Positions 1 to 8,117 are shown, counted from the stretch's first letter. The stretch is 9,126 nucleotides of DNA from Nevskiales bacterium (GCA_022616655.1 JAKEEJ010000061.1:1-9126), one strand, 5' to 3'. Made by a program: numbers and translations. Notes: generated from the sequence alone by a model not told the origin.

Positions 1-248
1 ATGAAACGCGACACGGGCCTGTCTTCAAAGGCATCTCGGTTGTTCAGAAAATCCTCGATGTCGTTGCCGCTGGTGAAACAGCCGTGGGTACCGGTGAGCA
101 GCAGTACACGAATCGCAGGATTTTCAAGGGCCTGATCAAGATGATCCGCCAGTGTGGAATACATCTCCTGCGAAAGCGCATTCTTTTTCTCAGGACGGTC
201 AATCTGCAACAGCAGAATACGATCACGTATTTCGGCAAGAATACCCAT
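1..248 (-). CDS. Enoyl-CoA hydratase/isomerase family protein, N-terminal part (runs off the left edge)
   Basis: The first 82 codons of a crotonase-fold protein, which hydrates or isomerises enoyl-CoA thioesters in the cytoplasm. Visible family marks are the RPEKKNALS segment (residues 18-26), typical of the first helix after the opening strands, and GTHGCFTSGNDIEDF (53-67), whose S-G-N-D stretch supplies an oxyanion-hole backbone amide and part of the CoA site. The second catalytic region lies outside the window, so the exact substrate cannot be told. The ATG at 248 is preceded by AAGGAG (258-253, minus strand) four bases upstream. That ribosome binding site lies inside the last codons of the decayed oxidoreductase gene, whose TGA is one base from this ATG, so the two were probably once translationally linked. 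Family assignment is firm; specific function is not. Confidence 0.88.
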   Translation of the reverse strand, partial: MGILAEIRDRILLLQIDRPEKKNALSQEMYSTLADHLDQALENPAIRVLLLTGTHGCFTSGNDIEDFLNNRDAFEDRPVSRF

Positions 249-249
249 C

Positions 250-607
250 TCACTCCTTCGTGACATCGGGGGCCGGTTTGCCAAAATTTTCACCGGTAAA
301 AAGCATCAACAGCACATCCGGAAACCTCTTGAATCCCGGCGTCGGCTGTTCACAGGTGCGCAGGCGGTTCGGACGATACTCGAACAGTTTAGGTTGTGCA
401 AGTCGGCTGTTCACAGGTGCGCAGGCGGTTCTCTCTCATCTACGGTGCCATTTCACGCGCCGCTTCGCCGTAGCGTCGCGCGTAATCCAGTATCACCATG
501 CTTTCCATGTGTGCGCGATCGACCAGCAACGAAAGGTAGTTGGCCGGCTTCCTGGCCGGAGCAATGCTGCCGACCGGTCTCGCGGCAAGTCTGAATTGCT
601 TGTTCAT
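250..607 (-). pseudogene. Remnant of an NADP-dependent oxidoreductase gene (CurA/prostaglandin reductase-like, MDR superfamily)
   Basis: Intact members are about 330-345 residues and reduce alpha,beta-unsaturated carbonyls with NADPH. Only the two ends remain. The start at 607 reads MNKQFRLAARPVG, the typical N-terminus. After about 17-20 residues it jumps straight to the C-terminal region (NYLSLLVDRAHMES, then DYARRYGEAAREMAP), so roughly 250 residues, including the nucleotide-binding fold, are missing. An amber codon (442-440) stands where the family has a conserved Trp; beyond it the frame reads MRENRLRTCEQPT, which fits the family. A 61-bp duplication/insertion (30-bp repeats at 402-431 and 341-370) then shifts the frame. 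The second repeat copy continues in the shifted frame through RFPDVLLMLFTGENFGK, the diagnostic C-terminus, to a TGA at 252-250. At least three independent lesions make it non-functional. Its last codons still carry the ribosome binding site of the hydratase gene downstream, which may explain why this end persists. Confidence 0.83.
341..431. repeat. Perfect 30-bp direct repeat (341-370 and 402-431) separated by 31 bp
   Basis: The two copies begin GTCGGCTGTTCACAGGTGCG on the plus strand and match over 30 bases; the flanking bases differ. The offset is 61 bp, which changes the reading frame. Read on the minus strand, both copies encode N-R-L-R-T-C-E-Q-P-T. The upstream copy is in frame with the N-terminal side of the oxidoreductase remnant and the downstream copy with its C-terminal end. 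The repeat is therefore gene-derived and arose by duplication within the decaying gene. The 31 bp between the copies resembles neither flank. Confidence 0.9.
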
Positions 608-634
608 GGCAATGAGGTTGGAGAGAGGAGGCCG

Positions 635-2464
635 TCAGAACATTTCCGATTTATTCACCGTTGCTGCCGTGGGCGTTCCGCGGGAGGGAATGAAATCTCC
701 GGTAATCATTTCGGCATAGCTCATTCCGGGACCCACCATCGGGTAGACTCCGGCGTCCGGATCAATGATGACTTCGAGGAACGAAGGGCCTTGAAATGCA
801 ATGAATTCCCCGATGGTCCTGGCAATGTCAGCTTTCCTGTCGAGTCGCCTGGCCCAGGAGAACCCGTCGGCTTCCGCGCTCTTCACGAAATTCTTCTTGT
901 GCAGGCTTTTATCACTGGCCGACAGGCGGCCCTTGAAAAACAGCTTCTGCCATTGCCGCACCATGCCGTCGCCAAAGTTGTTCAGTACGACCACCTTGAC
1001 CGGCAGGTCGTAGGTGGTCACGGTCTCCAGTTCGCCCAGATTCATGCGGATGCTGGCGTCGCCATCCACATCAATGACGGTTTTCCCCGGACAGGCGAAG
1101 GCGGCACCGATGGCCGCCGGCAGGCCGAAACCCATCGTGCCCATCGAACCGGACGTCAGCCACAATCGCGGTCGTTTGAAATCGAAGTACTGCGCCGCCC
1201 ACATCTGGTGCTGTCCCACTCCGGTAGAGATGATGGCGTCACCGTGCGTCAGTTTGTTGATTTCCTCAATGATTTCGTACGGCTGAATCAAGGGTGATTG
1301 ACGGTCGTAATTCATCGCGTGGGCTTTCTTCAATTCGGCGACGTGCTGGTGCCAGGCGCTGAAATCACGTTTGAATTCCTGCTGCACACCGAAGGCGTGC
1401 AGGTCCTGCAGTGCCTCACGTAACAGACCCAGGTGATGCCACTGTACCCGTTTGACTTTGTTGATTTCGGCCGAATCCACGTCGAAATGGGCGATGAACT
1501 TGGCATTACAGGCAAACCGGGACGGGACCCCCGCCACGCGATCGTCAAAGCGCGCACCGACGGCAATCAGAAAGTCACAATCCTCCACAGCATAGTTTGC
1601 GAAGGCGGTCCCGTGCATGCCCAGCATGCGCAGGGACAGCGGATCGGTGGTGTCGTAGGCACCAATGCCCATCAGCGTGGTGACCACCGGGATCCGGAAA
1701 GTCTGTGCGAACGTGCGCAGGGCCTGCGACGCCTCCGCATGAATCACACCGCCGCCGCAGTAGAGCAGCGGCTTGCGCGCCCGTGACAGCATTTCAAAAA
1801 AGCGTTCGCACTGTTCGGGACCCAGCCGGTTTTGTTCCAGGCTCTGCTGGCGCGCACGGAAGCCCGGAATGGGAAGAACGCCGTGACCCATGAAGGGAGT
1901 GGTGGCGTTTTGTACGTCTTTGGGGATGTCCACCACCACCGGCCCGGGCCGGCCGGACCGTGCGATCTCGAACGCGGTGCGCAGGGTCGCCTCCAGGCGT
2001 TGTGGATCAGTGATTAGAAACACGTGTTTGGCGCAGGCGCCAAAGATGTTGGAGACGGGAGCTTCCTGGAAGGCGTCGCTGCCCATGGCCGCGGCCGGCA
2101 CCTGTCCGCAGATCAATACGATCGGGATGGAGTCCGCCATGCAATCGCGCACCGGCGTCACACAATTTGTGGCGCCCGGTCCGGAGGTCACCAGAGCCAC
2201 GCCCACCTTGCCGGAAGCACGTGCATACCCGGCAGCCATGAAGCCCGCGCCCTGTTCGTTGGCAGGGACGATGAGCGGCATCTTGTTGCTGGTTTCCTGG
2301 TTGAACCGGAAAATGGCATCGTAGGTCGGTAGAATTGCGCCGCCTGAATAGCCGAAGATGACGCTCACGCCTTCGTCGGCCAGAATCTGCACAACAGCCT
2401 CGGCGCCGGTCAGGGTCTGGCCGGCAAGGTGATGTTTGGCTTTATGAACGGGAGAGTGGGTCAC
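635..2464 (-). CDS. ilvB: Acetolactate synthase (acetohydroxyacid synthase), large catalytic subunit
   Basis: A 609-residue ThDP- and FAD-dependent enzyme that condenses two pyruvates to 2-acetolactate, or pyruvate with 2-ketobutyrate, the first common step of branched-chain amino acid synthesis. The three family domains are seen in order. The N-terminal ThDP domain has FGYSGGAILPTYDA and catalytic Glu70 in ANEQGAGFMAAGYAR. The central FAD domain has LGMHGTAFAN and AVGARFDDRVAG (about 282-312). The C-terminal ThDP domain has SGSMGTMGFGLPAAIGAAF, the metal motif GDA(468-470)...NN(495-496), and MVRQWQ with Trp505, which shapes 2-ketoacid choice. It is slightly long, with about 15 extra N-terminal residues and a C-terminal tail. 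The GTG start is the only plausible one: an in-frame TGA lies two codons upstream and the first internal Met is residue 62. No clear ribosome binding site is visible. It stands divergent from ilvH instead of upstream on the same strand, and several motifs are atypical (see findings). Function is confident. Confidence 0.95.
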   Translation of the reverse strand: MTHSPVHKAKHHLAGQTLTGAEAVVQILADEGVSVIFGYSGGAILPTYDAIFRFNQETSNKMPLIVPANEQGAGFMAAGYARASGKVGVALVTSGPGATNCVTPVRDCMADSIPIVLICGQVPAAAMGSDAFQEAPVSNIFGACAKHVFLITDPQRLEATLRTAFEIARSGRPGPVVVDIPKDVQNATTPFMGHGVLPIPGFRARQQSLEQNRLGPEQCERFFEMLSRARKPLLYCGGGVIHAEASQALRTFAQTFRIPVVTTLMGIGAYDTTDPLSLRMLGMHGTAFANYAVEDCDFLIAVGARFDDRVAGVPSRFACNAKFIAHFDVDSAEINKVKRVQWHHLGLLREALQDLHAFGVQQEFKRDFSAWHQHVAELKKAHAMNYDRQSPLIQPYEIIEEINKLTHGDAIISTGVGQHQMWAAQYFDFKRPRLWLTSGSMGTMGFGLPAAIGAAFACPGKTVIDVDGDASIRMNLGELETVTTYDLPVKVVVLNNFGDGMVRQWQKLFFKGRLSASDKSLHKKNFVKSAEADGFSWARRLDRKADIARTIGEFIAFQGPSFLEVIIDPDAGVYPMVGPGMSYAEMITGDFIPSRGTPTAATVNKSEMF

Positions 2465-2600
2465 GGCTCATCGGTCGGGGCTGACGATTCTGGGTAAACT
2501 CAATGTGAGGTGAAAACCAAGGGTGCAAGCCTGCCACGCTCGCTATTGCGCCGCAACAGAAAGACCATTATGGTGCCCGCCCTGGAATTTGCCATGAACC
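2465..2600. promoter_or_regulatory. Divergent ilvB / ilvH intergenic region with weak promoter candidates
   Basis: These 136 bp must hold the start signals for both ilvB (leftward) and ilvH-ilvC (rightward). Towards ilvH, TTGCGC (2546-2551) and TATGGT (2569-2574) are 17 bp apart, a modest sigma70 match. The -10 overlaps a small inverted repeat, ACCAT-T-ATGGT (2564-2574). Towards ilvB, the best -35-like element is TTGCAC (minus strand, 2527-2522), but no good -10 follows. No branched-chain leader peptide, T-run terminator or riboswitch was seen here. The span is supported by its position; the exact promoter boxes are guesses. Confidence 0.35.
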
Positions 2601-4182
<1,582 letters not shown>

Positions 4183-4217
4183 CAGATTTCAGCCGGCGCC
4201 AACAGAGGGTGACGGAA

Positions 4218-5018
4218 ATGGGTCAAGACACTTTCACACGACAGCCTCGGCGCCGTGGCATCTACCTGTTGCCCAACCTGTTTACCACCGGCACCCTGTT
4301 TGGCGGTTTTTTCGCCGTGGTTCAGGCCACGGCCGGTCATTACTCGGCTGCCGCCATGGCCATTGTCGCCGCCATGATTGCGGATGCCCTCGACGGGCGG
4401 ATCGCCCGCCTGACCAACACCGCCAGTGAATTTGGCAAGGAATACGACAGCCTGTGCGACATGGTTGCCTTTGGCCTGGCGGCGTCATTCGTGATCTATA
4501 GCTTCAGCTTGCACCATCTTTCGGACTACAAGTGGTTGGGCGGCCAGCTCGGCTGGGTAGTCGCGTTCAGCTACACCGCCTGTGCTGCGTTGCGGCTGGC
4601 GCGTTTCAACGTGTTGGCATCGCGCGGTGAGGCCAGGGGCAGTTTCTCCGGTTTACCCACTCCTGCGGCTGCGGGTCTGGTGGTGGGGTTCGTGTGGGTC
4701 ATGCACGACCTCGACATCCAGGGCGAGGTTCTGGTGGTGGTGGTGCCTGCCATATTGATTACCCTGGGCGCCGCGATTCTGATGGTGAGCAACATCCGTT
4801 TCATCAGCCTCAAGCAGGTCAAGCTGGTCGAGCGCGTGCCGTTTCACTATATCTTGCTGGTCTTGGGGATGTTCGCATTATTCCTGCTCGATCCGCCGCG
4901 ATTTTTTTTCCTGGGGTTTCTGAGTTACGCGCTGTCCGGTCCTGTGATCGCCATCTACCGACGCGTGCGCAAACCGGCGGCAGGACCGGCTGGGGGGCAA
5001 AAACCGCCGAGCGCTTGA
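4218..5018 (+). CDS. pssA: CDP-diacylglycerol--serine O-phosphatidyltransferase (phosphatidylserine synthase, type II membrane form)
   Basis: A 266-residue inner-membrane enzyme that joins serine to CDP-diacylglycerol, giving phosphatidylserine, the precursor of phosphatidylethanolamine. The CDP-alcohol phosphotransferase signature is complete: Asp56, Asp59-Gly60, Ala63-Arg64, then Gly73, Asp77 and Asp81 (DALDGRIAR followed by FGKEYDSLCD). AALRLARFNV (123-132) and FSGLPTPAAAG (143-153) mark the PssA subgroup rather than phosphatidylglycerophosphate synthase. Several hydrophobic stretches and a basic N-terminus (RQPRRRG) fit a multi-pass membrane protein. The ATG at 4218 was preferred because GAGGG (4205-4209) lies eight bases before it; a GTG at 4209 would add three residues but overlaps that ribosome binding site. 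It follows ilvC by 35 bp and is probably cotranscribed. The ilvC-pssA-leuA linkage is familiar in proteobacteria. Confidence 0.93.
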   Translation: MGQDTFTRQPRRRGIYLLPNLFTTGTLFGGFFAVVQATAGHYSAAAMAIVAAMIADALDGRIARLTNTASEFGKEYDSLCDMVAFGLAASFVIYSFSLHHLSDYKWLGGQLGWVVAFSYTACAALRLARFNVLASRGEARGSFSGLPTPAAAGLVVGFVWVMHDLDIQGEVLVVVVPAILITLGAAILMVSNIRFISLKQVKLVERVPFHYILLVLGMFALFLLDPPRFFFLGFLSYALSGPVIAIYRRVRKPAAGPAGGQKPPSA

Positions 5019-5034
5019 ATCCCGGATCTACTCT

Positions 5035-5062
5035 TTGCGTTCCGGCGATTTTGGTCTATAGT
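5035..5062 (+). promoter_or_regulatory. Candidate sigma70 promoter for the leuL-leuA unit
   Basis: TTGCGT (5035-5040) and TATAGT (5057-5062) are 16 bp apart; the -10 matches the consensus at five of six bases and the -35 at three. It lies just after pssA. Transcription would be expected to start near 5069-5072, almost exactly at the ATG of the candidate leader peptide. Not confirmed by any transcript evidence. Confidence 0.5.
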
Positions 5063-5071
5063 CTGACCGTC

Positions 5072-5149
5072 ATGCGCTCCATTGGCCGTGTTTCCATCGC
5101 CGCTCGGGCATCATTCGATGCCGGCCTGTTCCTGCTGCTTCTGCCGTAA
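5072..5149 (+). CDS. leuL: Candidate leucine leader peptide upstream of leuA
   Basis: A 25-codon frame (MRSIGRVSIAARASFDAG followed by LFLLLLP) ending in TAA. Five of its last seven sense codons are leucine (CTG, CTG, CTG, CTT, CTG; one Phe between), and it lies upstream of the leucine-committing gene leuA. In known amino-acid attenuators, a short peptide rich in the end product lets ribosome pausing report charged-tRNA supply. No Shine-Dalgarno precedes the ATG, but the promoter's predicted start point lies at most a few bases upstream, so it could be translated as a leaderless message, as is known for Sinorhizobium meliloti trpL. A hairpin (5140-5155) covers the last Leu codon and the stop. 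An overlapping frame reads the same run as Cys-rich codons; the leucine reading is preferred because of leuA. Role inferred from content and position only. Confidence 0.6.
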   Translation: MRSIGRVSIAARASFDAGLFLLLLP

Positions 5150-5155
5150 GGCAGA
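5140..5155 (+). promoter_or_regulatory. Hairpin with GTAA tetraloop at the leader peptide stop codon
   Basis: TCTGCC (5140-5145), GTAA (5146-5149) and GGCAGA (5150-5155) form a perfect six-pair stem with a GNRA-type tetraloop, and the loop contains the leader's TAA stop. A ribosome terminating here would melt it, while one stalled a few Leu codons earlier would leave part of it free. No run of T follows, so it is not an intrinsic terminator. Confidence 0.45.
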
Positions 5156-5260
5156 CGACCTCCTGAAGGCCGCACGGGGCCAAAACCGTGAAAATCCGCA
5201 ACATCTATTCCCCGACGATCCGGCTCGATTCGGATCGCATGGATTTGGCAGGCCAAGCAC
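5150..5260 (+). promoter_or_regulatory. leuA 5' leader downstream of leuL, with alternative pairing segments
   Basis: No gene is supported in these 111 bp. Pairings visible by eye are CGATCCG/CGGATCG (5216-5222 with 5231-5237, eight-base loop), CACGG/CCGTG (5173-5177 with 5186-5190), CGGGG/CCCCG (5175-5179 with 5210-5214) and GCCAAA/TTTGGC (5179-5184 with 5244-5249). The last reaches the edge of the weak leuA ribosome binding site (AGG, 5250-5252). Some of these exclude each other, which suits a switching leader, but no folding was computed. There is no T-run terminator. Confidence 0.35.
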
Positions 5261-6814
5261 ATGAAAGAGCATCTGATTATTTTTGACACCACCTTGCGCG
5301 ACGGTGAGCAGTCGCCGGGCGCGTCCATGACACAGGACGAAAAAGTCCGCATTGCGCTGGTATTGGAACGGCTCAAGGTGGACGTGATCGAGGCCGGCTT
5401 TGCCATCGCCAGCCCCGGCGATTTTGCAGCCGTGAAGGCGGTGGCCGAGGCGGTGAAGGACAGCACCGTCTGTTCGCTGGCGCGTGCCAACGCGGAGGAT
5501 ATTGATCGTGCAGCCGAGTCCCTGAAACCGGCCAAAAGTGCACGAATCCACACCTTCATTGCAACGTCGCCGATCCACATGCGTGAGAAACTGCGCATGA
5601 CCCCGGATGATGTGGTTCGGAAGGCGGTGGCGGCGGTGCAGCATGCGCGGCAGTACACCGACAACGTCGAGTTTTCGCCCGAGGATGCCGGTCGCTCGGA
5701 GCCGGACTTTCTGTGCCGCGTGCTGGAGGCTGTAATCGCCGCCGGTGCCAGAACGGTCAACATCCCGGACACGGTGGGGTACACGCTGCCGCACATGTTT
5801 GGCGCCTTGATCCGGTCGTTGCGCGAGCGCGTGCCCAATGCCGACCGCGCGGTCTGGTCGGTGCACTGCCATAACGATCTCGGCCTGGCCGTGGCCAACT
5901 CCCTGTCGGCGGTACTGGTCGGTGGAGCGCGGCAGGTTGAATGCACCATCAACGGCCTGGGCGAACGTGCCGGCAACGCGGCACTCGAGGAAGTGGTCAT
6001 GGCCGTGCGGACGCGCCAGGATCAGTTTTCCTGCGACACGCGAGTGGATACCACCCAGATCGTGAGTGCTTCACGGCTGGTTTCAGGCGTGACCGGCTTT
6101 CCGGTGCAGCCCAACAAGGCCATTGTCGGCGCCAATGCTTTTGCGCACGAGTCCGGTATCCACCAGGACGGCGTGATCAAACATCGCGAGACCTACGAAA
6201 TCATGCGCGCGGAGGATGTGGGCTGGAGCACGAACAAACTCGTATTGGGAAAACATTCGGGTCGGGCGGCCTTCCGGAAACGGACACAGGAATTGGGCAT
6301 CCATTTCAGCTCGGAGATTGAAGCCAACCAGGCGTTTCAGCGGTTCAAGGGATTGGCGGACAAGAAGCACGAAATTTACGATGAAGATTTGCAGGCGCTC
6401 GTCACCGAACAAACGCACGCCCGTGTTGAAGAGCGCGTCAGGCTGCTGGATCTGGAAACCGCCTCCAAAACCGGCGCACGGCCCAGCGCCAGCATCACGC
6501 TTCTCGTGGACGGCAAACAGGTCGAGGCCCGCAGCCAGGGCGACGGCCAGGTGGACGCTGTGTTTTCCGCCATTGAGAGCGTGGCGCAGTCCGGTGCCGA
6601 GCTGGAGTTGTTCTCCGTGAGCAATATCACGGAGGGCGCTGACGCCCAGGGCGAGGTGCTGGTCCGCCTGCGCAAAGACGACCGCGTGGTGAACGGCCAG
6701 GGGTCCGACACGGACATCGTCGTGGCCTCGGCCAAGGCTTACATCAATGCGGTGAATCGGCTGGCCGCGCAGCCGGCGGAACGCAAGCATCCCCAGTTTG
6801 CCGACACGGTATAG
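5261..6814 (+). CDS. leuA: 2-isopropylmalate synthase
   Basis: A 517-residue enzyme condensing acetyl-CoA with 2-ketoisovalerate to 2-isopropylmalate, the committed and leucine-inhibited step of leucine synthesis. The N-terminal TIM barrel opens with [13 protein letters not shown] (8-20), where Asp9, Arg13 and Asp14 belong to the metal and substrate site. It continues with [13 protein letters not shown] (135-147), the metal ligands His202 and His204 in [12 protein letters not shown] (202-213), [10 protein letters not shown] (231-240) and HESGIHQDG (296-304), the last marking LeuA rather than homocitrate synthase. The C-terminal third (from about residue 385) matches the LeuA allosteric domain that binds leucine, so feedback inhibition is expected. 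Length is normal. The ATG is the canonical start but has only a weak AGG eight bases upstream. It probably has its own promoter and leucine-rich leader, besides any readthrough from pssA. Confidence 0.96.
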   Translation: MKEHLIIFDTTLRDGEQSPGASMTQDEKVRIALVLERLKVDVIEAGFAIASPGDFAAVKAVAEAVKDSTVCSLARANAEDIDRAAESLKPAKSARIHTFIATSPIHMREKLRMTPDDVVRKAVAAVQHARQYTDNVEFSPEDAGRSEPDFLCRVLEAVIAAGARTVNIPDTVGYTLPHMFGALIRSLRERVPNADRAVWSVHCHNDLGLAVANSLSAVLVGGARQVECTINGLGERAGNAALEEVVMAVRTRQDQFSCDTRVDTTQIVSASRLVSGVTGFPVQPNKAIVGANAFAHESGIHQDGVIKHRETYEIMRAEDVGWSTNKLVLGKHSGRAAFRKRTQELGIHFSSEIEANQAFQRFKGLADKKHEIYDEDLQALVTEQTHARVEERVRLLDLETASKTGARPSASITLLVDGKQVEARSQGDGQVDAVFSAIESVAQSGAELELFSVSNITEGADAQGEVLVRLRKDDRVVNGQGSDTDIVVASAKAYINAVNRLAAQPAERKHPQFADTV

Positions 6815-6852
6815 GCAGCGCTGGATCTTAAACCTGCCGGTAGAATGCCGCG

Positions 6853-7581
6853 ATGGACGAACTGCGCCGCCGTCGCTACCTGCAGGCACTGGGCATTGAA
6901 GTTTGGGAGTCGCGTGCGAAGGGAATGGCCGCGACACCCTTAACGGATGATCGGGTCACCGGTCGTGCCCCTTCTGTGGATTTTGTCGCCTCCCGCCTCC
7001 CGCCTCCCGCCTCCCGGCCGGTGCCGCAGGACTGGGCGGGACTGCAGGCCGCCGTTGCCGGATGCCGCAAGTGTCGCCTGTGCGAGACGCGCACCAACAC
7101 CGTCTTTGGTGTGGGTCCGTCGCACGCCCCATTGATGGTCGTGGGAGAAGGACCCGGTGCTGACGAAGATGCCAGAGGTGAGCCTTTCGTGGGCCGTGCG
7201 GGCAAGTTGCTGGACGAGATGCTTAAGGCCATAGGCCGTTCCCGCAAGACCGATACCTACATCGCCAACGTCGTGAAGTGCCGACCGCCCGGCAATCGTG
7301 AACCGGCGGCGGACGAGGCCGAGGCCTGCCGTGCCTACCTGGAGCAGCAGTTGCGCCTGGTCAAACCCAAACTGATCGTTGCACTGGGGCGGGTCGCGGC
7401 ACAACGGTTGCTGGTGACGGACACGCCCATCGGCAGGATGCGCGGTCAGCGCTATTCCTGGGGTCCGGATGCAACACCCCTGATGGTGACCTACCACCCT
7501 GCGTATTTATTGCGCAGCCCCGGCGACAAGGCCAAGAGTTGGGAGGATTTGAAGCGTATCCACCGGTACCTCTCGGAGTGA
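6853..7581 (+). CDS. Uracil-DNA glycosylase, family 4 (iron-sulfur type)
   Basis: A 242-residue base-excision repair enzyme expected to remove uracil from DNA. The catalytic domain begins near residue 62. Cys71 and Cys74, with Cys143 and Cys159, fit the four 4Fe-4S ligands of this family (Cys77 is an extra nearby cysteine). Motif 1 is GEGPGADEDARGEPFVGRAGKLL (98-120), followed by YIANVVKCRPPGNREP and the C-terminal HPAYLLRSP loop motif. The basic N-terminal segment (MDELRRRRYLQALGIEVWESR) joins the domain through a Pro/Ala/Arg linker encoded by a tandem heptamer repeat. The start was chosen because this N-terminus is typical of proteobacterial homologues; no clear ribosome binding site is visible. 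It begins 38 bp after leuA with no terminator between, and rimI follows 50 bp later. Confidence 0.92.
   Translation: MDELRRRRYLQALGIEVWESRAKGMAATPLTDDRVTGRAPSVDFVASRLPPPASRPVPQDWAGLQAAVAGCRKCRLCETRTNTVFGVGPSHAPLMVVGEGPGADEDARGEPFVGRAGKLLDEMLKAIGRSRKTDTYIANVVKCRPPGNREPAADEAEACRAYLEQQLRLVKPKLIVALGRVAAQRLLVTDTPIGRMRGQRYSWGPDATPLMVTYHPAYLLRSPGDKAKSWEDLKRIHRYLSE
6988..7015 (+). repeat. Four perfect tandem copies of GCCTCCC inside the glycosylase gene
   Basis: Units at 6988-6994, 6995-7001, 7002-7008 and 7009-7015 are identical. They encode the low-complexity linker S-R-L-P-P-P-A-S-R, upstream of the Fe-S cysteines. As seven is not a multiple of three, gain or loss of one unit would shift the catalytic domain out of frame, while a change of three units would keep it. 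Confidence 0.92.
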
Positions 7582-7631
7582 ATCTGAAGGCCGGGGAAGA
7601 ATATCGCCCGTGCAGCGGGCAGGAAGATTTT

Positions 7632-8117
7632 GTGAACGCACAACCGCACGCTCTCTGGACTTTACAGCCGATGAGCGAGACGCAGTTGCCGCAGGTTCTC
7701 GACATTGAGTGCCGCGCCTACCCATTCCCCTGGACGGAGGGGATTTTCCGCGACTGCTTCCGGGTGGGGTACAGCCGTTGGGTGGTGGTTCGTCCGGACG
7801 GTAACGTGGTGGCCTATGCGTTCATGTCCATGGCGGTGGGCGAGGCCCATATTCTCAACCTGTGCGTGGAACCGGCTTGCCAGCGGCAGGGATTGGGTCG
7901 TTTTCTCCTTTCGCATCTGCGGAGCGTTGCATGGGCGGCCGGCATGAACGTGATTCTGCTGGAGGTGCGCAAGTCCAACCAGGCCGCAATGACCCTCTAT
8001 CTGGGTGCGGGTTTTCACAAGCTCGGCCAGCGCAAGGCGTATTACCCCGCGCAGGACGGCAGCGAGGATGCCTGGCTTCTCGCCTGCCCGCTCGATCCCC
8101 AGGCTCCGCCTCCGTGA
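7632..8117 (+). CDS. rimI: Ribosomal protein S18 alanine N-acetyltransferase
   Basis: A 161-residue GNAT-fold enzyme that acetylates the N-terminal alanine of ribosomal protein S18. The N-terminal part has the family's VLDIECRAYPFPWTEGIF (22-39). The strand/loop HILNLCVEPACQRQGLGRFLL (73-93) contains the acetyl-CoA pyrophosphate loop QRQGLG (84-89). Glu111 and Tyr123, spaced like the catalytic Glu103 and Tyr115 of E. coli RimI, lie in LLEVRKSNQAAMTLYLGAGF; the C-terminal GQRKAYYP is also typical. The frame is open upstream into the glycosylase gene, but the GTG at 7632 gives the normal length and has AGGAAG (7621-7626) five bases before it; an ATG at 7671 would cut into the domain. Its stop overlaps the start of the transporter gene by four bases. 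Confidence 0.9.
   Translation: MNAQPHALWTLQPMSETQLPQVLDIECRAYPFPWTEGIFRDCFRVGYSRWVVVRPDGNVVAYAFMSMAVGEAHILNLCVEPACQRQGLGRFLLSHLRSVAWAAGMNVILLEVRKSNQAAMTLYLGAGFHKLGQRKAYYPAQDGSEDAWLLACPLDPQAPPP

Noticed and set aside
341..431. Minimal CRISPR array (two 30-bp repeats and one 31-bp spacer)
   Set aside because: The repeat encodes part of the oxidoreductase C-terminal region in both copies, only two copies exist, and there are no cas genes in view.
152..1297. A 381-codon plus-strand open frame
   Set aside because: It lies antisense to ilvB and the oxidoreductase remnant and shows no recognisable domain. It arises from high-GC codon bias on the other strand.
5082..5264. A 60-codon plus-strand frame with Cys-rich CSCCFC whose TGA overlaps the leuA ATG
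   Set aside because: The overlap could suggest translational coupling, but the Cys run is just the Leu codon run read one frame over. The Leu frame fits the leuA context better. Kept as an alternative only.
5056..6000. A 314-codon minus-strand open frame across the leuA start
   Set aside because: Antisense to leuA and its leader, very rich in Ser, Thr, Ala and Arg, and without recognisable motifs.
6814..6838. GGCAG/CTGCC inverted repeat as a leuA terminator
   Set aside because: Only five base pairs with a 15-base loop and no T-run.
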